The notes beneath the pieces are model-generated. The model saw nothing but the letters and a program-made list of their open reading frames with translations. It made no database searches and was not told the origin of the DNA. The position numbers and the translations under genes were made by a program. A stretch of 43,342 bases of DNA from Rhodoferax sp. GTDB lineage: Bacteria > Pseudomonadota > Gammaproteobacteria > Burkholderiales > Burkholderiaceae_C. The DNA lies in the NCBI RefSeq assembly GCF_028689305.1, contig NZ_JAQTWM010000023.1, positions 1 through 43,342 of the forward strand. Reading direction: 5' to 3'. The number at the start of each line of letters is the position of its first letter. Positions within the stretch are counted from its first letter, which is position 1. This document shows, piece after piece, positions 38,827 to 43,342 of this stretch.

Positions 38827-40214
38827 GCCAGATGTCTCTGACCCGGCGGCTGACGCTGATGTTTGTCACCGCCGCCACGGCGGTGTTGCTGCTGCTGGGT
38901 TGGGTGGTGGCCTCTTCGGTGGAACAGCACTTTGAAGACCTGGACATGGAGGTGCTTTCCGGCAAGATGGAGCTGATCCGGCAGGGCCTGCAGACCGTCA
39001 CCTCCCCCGAGGGCCTGATACCTTTCACCCACCAGCTGGCCCGTTCCCTGGTCGGCCACCATGGACTGGAAGTGATGGTGCTGGACGCTGACCGCTCCGT
39101 CATTTTTGCCACCACACACGCCGGCTTCAGCCCGGAACTGGTGGTGACCCACGCCACCCGGGTGCCGCCCCATCCGGCCCTGTGGACGCTGGAGGGCCAG
39201 ACCTACCGGGGTATCGCCGCCCAGATGCCGCTGGCCACCCCGGATGCAGCCGGCCACCCGATGCAGGTTTTTGTGGCGGCCGCCACCGACATCGGTCACC
39301 ACCAGGCCTACATGCGGTCATTCTTGCGGACACTCTGGCTTTTTGTGGCCGTTGCGGCGCTCCTCACCGGTGCACTGGGCTGGGCCGTGGTGCGCCGTGG
39401 ACTGGCACCGCTGCATGCGATGCGCGAACAAGCGCAGGTCGTCACAGCGCAGCAACTCAACCACCGGCTGCCCGTGCAACACATGCCGGCAGAACTGGCC
39501 GAGCTGGCCCAGTCGCTCAATGACATGCTGGCCCGGCTGGCGCTGGCGTTTGCGCGCCTGTCGGATTTTTCATCCGACATTGCACACGAGTTACGCACCC
39601 CGGTGAGCAACCTCATGACACAAACCCAGGTGGCCCTGTCGCGCACGCGCAGCGCCACCGAATACCGAAGTGTGCTGGAGTCCAACGCCGAAGAGTTCGA
39701 TCGTATGGCACGCATGATCTCGGACATGCTGCTGCTGGCCAAGGCTGACCATGGCCTGGTTTTGCTTCAGCGTGAAACGCTTCAGCTGGCGCAAGAGGTA
39801 CGTGCCGTGTTTGACTATTTTGAGATGCTGGCCGAAGAAAAAAAACTGTCCCTGCAATGGAGCGGTGAGGCCACCCTGATGGCGGACCGGCTGATGCTGC
39901 GCCGCGCCCTGGGCAATCTGCTGTCCAACGCGGTACGCCATGCCACACCTGCTACCGAGGTCCGAGTCACACTGAGTCAGACGGCACAAGAAGTGGTGAT
40001 TGCGGTACAAAACACCGGGGACACCATTCCCCCGGAAGCATTGGCGCGGGTGTTTGACCGCTTTTTCCGGGTTGACCCCGCGCGTCAGCGCAACTCGGAG
40101 GGCACGGGCCTGGGGCTGGCCATCACCCGATCCATCATCAACGCCCACGGCGGAACCATCTCCGCCAGCTCCATGGACAAGCTCACCACCCTGACCATCA
40201 GACTGCCTCGGTAG
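38814..40214 (+). CDS. cusS: copper sensor histidine kinase CusS
   Basis: A 466-residue membrane kinase. Transmembrane helices at about 16-36 and 167-188 enclose a periplasmic sensor of about 130 residues. HAMP follows ([14 protein letters not shown]). The phosphoacceptor His is in [13 protein letters not shown]; ATPase boxes are [11 protein letters not shown] and [14 protein letters not shown] start at 38814 with GGAG 8 bases upstream overlaps cusR by 13 bases; ATG 38832 is the alternative. CusS usually detects periplasmic Cu(I)/Ag(I). Confidence 0.93.
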   Translation: MRRLSQMSLTRRLTLMFVTAATAVLLLLGWVVASSVEQHFEDLDMEVLSGKMELIRQGLQTVTSPEGLIPFTHQLARSLVGHHGLEVMVLDADRSVIFATTHAGFSPELVVTHATRVPPHPALWTLEGQTYRGIAAQMPLATPDAAGHPMQVFVAAATDIGHHQAYMRSFLRTLWLFVAVAALLTGALGWAVVRRGLAPLHAMREQAQVVTAQQLNHRLPVQHMPAELAELAQSLNDMLARLALAFARLSDFSSDIAHELRTPVSNLMTQTQVALSRTRSATEYRSVLESNAEEFDRMARMISDMLLLAKADHGLVLLQRETLQLAQEVRAVFDYFEMLAEEKKLSLQWSGEATLMADRLMLRRALGNLLSNAVRHATPATEVRVTLSQTAQEVVIAVQNTGDTIPPEALARVFDRFFRVDPARQRNSEGTGLGLAITRSIINAHGGTISASSMDKLTTLTIRLPR

Positions 40215-40234
40215 ACAAGAACTACGGCTTGTCT
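40213..40234. terminator. hairpin across the cusS and YIP1 stop codons
   Basis: AGACAAG and CTTGTCT with an 8-base loop, overlapping the stops of two convergent genes only 7 bases apart. T-tracts are short, so termination may be weak. Confidence 0.4.
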
Positions 40235-40923
40235 TCCTGTTCGGCTTCAGCCTGCAGGCGTTTGGTCAGCGCTTCTATCTTTTTCATATCAATGTTGACC
40301 TCACCCTCAGGTGTCGAGATGGCAACACCACTGGCGCTGTGCATGGGTGACATGGGCGAGGGCAGCAACATCGTGCCGGCGGCACTGATCAACACACTGC
40401 CGACGATACCCACCACGGCGGCCACGGCAGCGTAAGGCAGTGATTTTTCCGCCGGGTTCTTCATCAACACCGGCAGTCCCAGGTACAAGAGATACAACGC
40501 ATACAGACCGCCCAGCAGCCCCAGAATGGCCAGCGATGGGATGACGTTGAACACGCCAGCCACCATCGCCGGGGTGCTGGCATACACCGACAGCTTGACC
40601 GCGTTCATCAGATTGGCCTGGCCGCCAAATGACCCCGCCAGCAGATTGATCACCCAGCCCCAGACCGCCACCATGACCAGGGTCATGATGTACTGGCTGA
40701 TCATCATGGCCAGCCCGGTCCCCAGCGGGAGACGCAGTGATACGCCGAATCCACCCATGCCCACCAGGGTCCAGCCAACCAGCCCAGCCACCGCCGGAAT
40801 GGCAGCCAGCCAAGCCAGGTAGGGCAGGTAGAGTTGTGACCAGCCAGTGATCTCCTGTTCAACAACCAGCCAGGTCTCGGCTGGTTTGACCATCATGTTT
40901 TTGGCGCGCTCGGCAACAGCCAT
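40222..40923 (-). CDS. YIP1 family membrane protein
   Basis: A 233-residue integral membrane protein with about five hydrophobic helices between residues 30 and 200 and a charged C-terminal tail (I-D-M-K-K-I-E-A-L-T-K-R-L-Q-A-E-A-E-Q-E-D-K-P), a layout matching bacterial YIP1-family proteins. The N-terminus R-A-K-N-M-M-V-K-P-A-E-T-W is the usual soluble entry segment. ATG 40923 follows AGGGGG at good spacing. Role unknown; it converges on cusS. Confidence 0.75.
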   Translation of the reverse strand: MAVAERAKNMMVKPAETWLVVEQEITGWSQLYLPYLAWLAAIPAVAGLVGWTLVGMGGFGVSLRLPLGTGLAMMISQYIMTLVMVAVWGWVINLLAGSFGGQANLMNAVKLSVYASTPAMVAGVFNVIPSLAILGLLGGLYALYLLYLGLPVLMKNPAEKSLPYAAVAAVVGIVGSVLISAAGTMLLPSPMSPMHSASGVAISTPEGEVNIDMKKIEALTKRLQAEAEQEDKP

Positions 40924-41030
40924 GGTGAACCCCCTGTTTAAGATCGATAACAAGAACGGACCTGCCTGCGACGCAGAGCACCGGCACAGTCATCTATGCA
41001 TAGAAAGGCCGGAAGAAAAAGCCACAACGC

Positions 41031-41900
41031 CTAGAACTTGACCAATTCGACGCGGCGATTGCGGGCGCGGCCGTCTTCGGTGCGGTTGTCAGCCACCGGA
41101 ACACTGTCCCCCTTGCCGCTGGCCTTGAGCCGCTGGGCCTGGATGCCGTGGGCCACCAGGTAGGCCACGACCGCCTCGGCCCGGCGCCGGGAGAGTTCGG
41201 CATTGGCCTTGGCGTTGCCTACGTTGTCCGTGTGGCCTTCAATGGCCAGGTTCAGTGCCTTGTCGTTGGTGAGCACGGTCAGCACTTCTTTCAGTAGTGC
41301 TTCGGATTGCGGCTTGATGCTGGCCTTGCCGGTGTCGAACAGGATGCCGGTGAGCGCCACGTGGCCTTGTTTCTTCAGGGCGTCGGCCATCTCGCTGGCC
41401 GAGAACTCCACCTTTTGTGCCATGGCAGCGACGTCAACAATGTTCAGCTGGTAGCGCGCGCCTTCGGCATCGATGTTGATCTGCACCCAGCGCTCGCCGC
41501 CGCGACCCAGTGGCATGCGGTAGACCGCGCTCTCGGGCGGGTCGCGGTAGACCATGCTGCCCCCCAGCTTGCGAAAGGCATTTTCGTAGTTGCGGATCAA
41601 CTCCACCGCGCTGGGCTGGCGCGCACCGTCTTTCAGGATGTAGTCAATGAACCAGTACTGGCCGGCCTTGAGTTCCCCCACCGGTTGACCGTCACGATCA
41701 CGGTTCTTGCTGGAGAAACTGAATTCATTGAAGTCATTGTGTTTCGAGTTGTCGATGTAGAAACCGGGGAAACGGGACACCTCCGGGTGTTCGGTGGTGG
41801 ACTCGGCATCGGCAGGGTCACTGGCAGCATGTGCTGGCGACAACAAAACCATCAGTGCGGCGACCAAGCCAACAAGCAGGGATCGGTAGGAAAAAGGCAC
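41031..41900 (-). CDS. OmpA-family outer membrane protein
   Basis: A 289-residue protein. A GTG start at 41900 is chosen because an AGGAG site sits 5 bases before it (41906-41910) and the resulting signal peptide (MPFSYRSLLVGLVAALMVLL, cleaving after A-H-A) is ideal; an ATG at 41936 has no such site. A central domain of about 130 residues (F-P-G-F-Y-I-D-N-S-K-H-N-D-F-N) is not one I recognise. The C-terminal OmpA domain binds peptidoglycan: G-I-L-F-D-T-G-K, I-E-G-H-T-D-N-V-G, L-S-R-R-R-A-E-A-V and a terminal G-R-A-R-N-R-R-V-E-L. Confidence 0.85.
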   Translation of the reverse strand: MPFSYRSLLVGLVAALMVLLSPAHAASDPADAESTTEHPEVSRFPGFYIDNSKHNDFNEFSFSSKNRDRDGQPVGELKAGQYWFIDYILKDGARQPSAVELIRNYENAFRKLGGSMVYRDPPESAVYRMPLGRGGERWVQINIDAEGARYQLNIVDVAAMAQKVEFSASEMADALKKQGHVALTGILFDTGKASIKPQSEALLKEVLTVLTNDKALNLAIEGHTDNVGNAKANAELSRRRAEAVVAYLVAHGIQAQRLKASGKGDSVPVADNRTEDGRARNRRVELVKF

Positions 41901-42010
41901 AGGAGCTCCTGAGGGAAGAAACAGGTGCGACGGCATCACCGTCAATACGACTTGAAAGAAAGAATCGGCATCCAACGTGCCGGCTGCGGCACGAGAGCCT
42001 GAATGACTGG

Positions 42011-42526
42011 TCAGCCCATCACACCGCAAGCCAGGCGGGCTCCGCCACCCCCCAATGGAGCCGGATGGTCGTTGTGGTTGTCGGCACCCACATGAATCAT
42101 CAGCGAGCGGCCAACAAGATCACTCATCTTCAGGCGTGGTGCCAGCACCGGGTTGGCAGCCTGGCCACTGGCATCAACATACAACGGCGGCAGGTCACCC
42201 AGATGGCCACGGCCCCAGGGGAAACCGTGACGCCCGCTGGCAGCGGGGTCGTAGTGGCCCCCCGCTGCCAATGCGGGCACCATCTTGCCGTCCTTCTCCT
42301 TGGCAGCGCAGCTGGGATGCTCATGCACATGGAATCCATGCAACCCTGCCGGCAGGTCGGTCAGCGCGGGTGTGAATACCACACCAAACGGGGTTTCACT
42401 GACGATGACCTGGCCAATGGCTCTGACAGATCCACCTTCATTCACCAGATTCATGGGAACTTGCAAATCGGCTTGCGCCGCACCACAGGCCAGCCATCCG
42501 GCGGCAGCAATCAGCTTGAAATTCAT
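42011..42526 (-). CDS. sodC: periplasmic Cu/Zn superoxide dismutase
   Basis: A 171-residue enzyme converting superoxide to hydrogen peroxide and oxygen. Signal peptide at about 1-19 (A-A-Q-A). The metal ligands are in [29 protein letters not shown] and the H-V-G-A-D-N-H-N-D segment; the C-terminal [11 protein letters not shown] closes the fold with the usual disulfide cysteine. All expected ligands are present. ATG 42526 begins the signal peptide. Its place next to the copper locus and an envelope protein fits periplasmic defence. Confidence 0.95.
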   Translation of the reverse strand: MNFKLIAAAGWLACGAAQADLQVPMNLVNEGGSVRAIGQVIVSETPFGVVFTPALTDLPAGLHGFHVHEHPSCAAKEKDGKMVPALAAGGHYDPAASGRHGFPWGRGHLGDLPPLYVDASGQAANPVLAPRLKMSDLVGRSLMIHVGADNHNDHPAPLGGGGARLACGVMG

Positions 42527-42828
42527 GGGATTCACTTTCTTGTCTCGATACATCAGCGCACGGTTGGCGCGCGCCCGTTGCACTCCGCTTTGCCAGGCAA
42601 AACGAAGCGAAGGTCGGCATGCTAAGTTGGGGGAAGTTGTGTTGCCAGCCCCCTGCGTGGGGGGATTTCAACAAGCCAGTCGGAAAGCAGGCACCCGGCG
42701 TCGACCTATACTTGGCAGAAATCACAGGGGCCGCAGGGGCACCCGGCGACGGTGCAGCCATCCTGCCGGGACAGCGCTGACAATGAACCGTCCGATTCCA
42801 TTTTTTCGCTGCGAAGTGAGTTCGTGAA
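42527..42828. other. gap before the right-edge gene
   Basis: About 300 bases with no supported gene. It contains the divergent leader of sodC, a TATACT hexamer at 42707-42712 that could be a -10 for the right-edge gene, and a 14-codon frame ending next to that gene's ATG that I do not count as a gene. Confidence 0.5.
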
Positions 42829-43342
42829 ATGGCAAGCAAAAAGAACATACGACAGTGGTCACAGCTGCGCATGCTGTGCTGCAGTGGCCTCGACCTGATG
42901 GCGATTGCGCCGGACGCTTTTACCATCGCCCACGATCTGGTGCCCAACGCCGCCTCGGCGCTGTTCCTCACGTCACACCACGGTGAGCAGCAGGCCACTT
43001 ATCACGAGGATTGCCCGGATGACGTGCAAGCGTTATGCGCCAGTGACGGCTCGCTGTTTGCCGGGCCCACCGAACTGAATCTGCAGCGGCTGCTCACCAA
43101 CCGGCGCGCCCCCAAAGTGGGTCAGCTCTGGAAGCCCCCGCGTGAGTATTTTTCCAGCAACACCTACCAACTGCTGGTCCGTGGTTGTGGCCACCACCAC
43201 ACGATTGAGGCCCGCCTGGAAGTCAACGGCCGCCCCCTCGGTATGGTCTCGTTGTTCCGCGAAACCGGCCTGGGTTTTGATGAACAGGACCTGGTCGACC
43301 TGGGCCGGATCGCCCAGTACTTCGAACATGCGGCCAAGCTCC
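42829..43342 (+). CDS. unrecognised protein, truncated at the right edge (possible regulator)
   Basis: An open frame from ATG 42829 to the window edge with no stop (171 residues seen). Start reads M-A-S-K-K-N-I-R-Q-W. Its sequence is globular and Cys/His-containing (L-C-C-S-G-L-D-L-M-A-I-A-P-D-A-F), with a segment L-V-R-G-C-G-H-H-H-T-I-E-A-R-L and a closing helix F-D-E-Q-D-L-V-D-L-G. Overall it suggests a GAF/PAS-like sensory N-terminus such as precedes LuxR-type DNA-binding domains, but the C-terminus lies outside the window. Codon use matches its neighbours. Confidence 0.6.
   Translation, partial: MASKKNIRQWSQLRMLCCSGLDLMAIAPDAFTIAHDLVPNAASALFLTSHHGEQQATYHEDCPDDVQALCASDGSLFAGPTELNLQRLLTNRRAPKVGQLWKPPREYFSSNTYQLLVRGCGHHHTIEARLEVNGRPLGMVSLFRETGLGFDEQDLVDLGRIAQYFEHAAKL

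Noticed and set aside
42783-42827. 14-codon leader frame ending next to the right-edge gene
   Set aside because: Too short, no ribosome site, and no attenuator structure to go with it.
1-43342. CRISPR arrays, tRNA or rRNA genes, prophage or transposase genes
   Set aside because: Read through for regularly spaced repeats, tRNA cloverleaf-like segments and mobile-element proteins; none was found by eye, though a tRNA scan was not run.

Overview
The window reads as a chromosomal segment of a GC-rich betaproteobacterium. Gene content and protein style (lptD-surA-ksgA, amgK and murU, a MaeB malic enzyme, cusFCBA/cusRS) and a short AT-rich dispersed repeat that I associate with Comamonadaceae point to Burkholderiales, family Comamonadaceae, perhaps near Rhodoferax or Polaromonas. 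The placement rests on recognition of sequence style and has not been checked by search. I see no tRNA, rRNA, CRISPR array, transposase or phage gene.

Layout. 0.1-4.6 kb: a NIPSNAP protein, a TVP38-oxidoreductase fusion, and a unit made of an alpha/beta hydrolase, a 37-residue membrane microprotein and a TetR regulator with two matching palindromic operators. 4.7-9.3 kb (minus strand): a tight cluster of SPFH-SHOCT protein, DUF4178 double zinc-ribbon protein, DUF350 membrane protein and membrane-embedded spermidine synthase-like enzyme; this is the best candidate for a poorly described system. 9.4-14.2 kb: a small exported protein, murU, pepP, a glutamine-synthetase-family (gamma-glutamylpolyamine type) gene and another small exported protein. 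14.2-18.1 kb: a tandem-HD/HD-GYP protein and maeB.

18.3-19.4 kb holds a secreted barnase-type RNase with its barstar inhibitor. 19.4-24 kb is the envelope biogenesis operon lptD-surA-ksgA, read on the minus strand and divergent from amgK. 24-31.6 kb (plus strand) continues with rsmE, a haem-c sensor histidine kinase translationally coupled to a hypoxanthine-DNA glycosylase, a SAM methyltransferase, a CsgG-like/SH3 lipoprotein-type protein and a REC-GGDEF diguanylate cyclase.

31.6-40.2 kb is a complete copper/silver efflux locus: cusF-cusC-cusB-cusA on the minus strand and cusR-cusS divergent on the plus strand, with a CusR-box-like palindrome between them. The window closes with a YIP1-family membrane protein, an OmpA-family protein, a periplasmic Cu/Zn superoxide dismutase and a truncated gene running off the right edge.

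Functional themes are envelope assembly and stress (lptD, surA, SPFH cluster, OmpA, CsgG-like), peptidoglycan recycling (amgK, murU), metal and oxidative defence (cus, sodC), and signalling (haem kinase, GGDEF, HD-GYP). Four related AT-rich repeat copies occur in the window, two of them apparently inside reading frames (cusB, murU).
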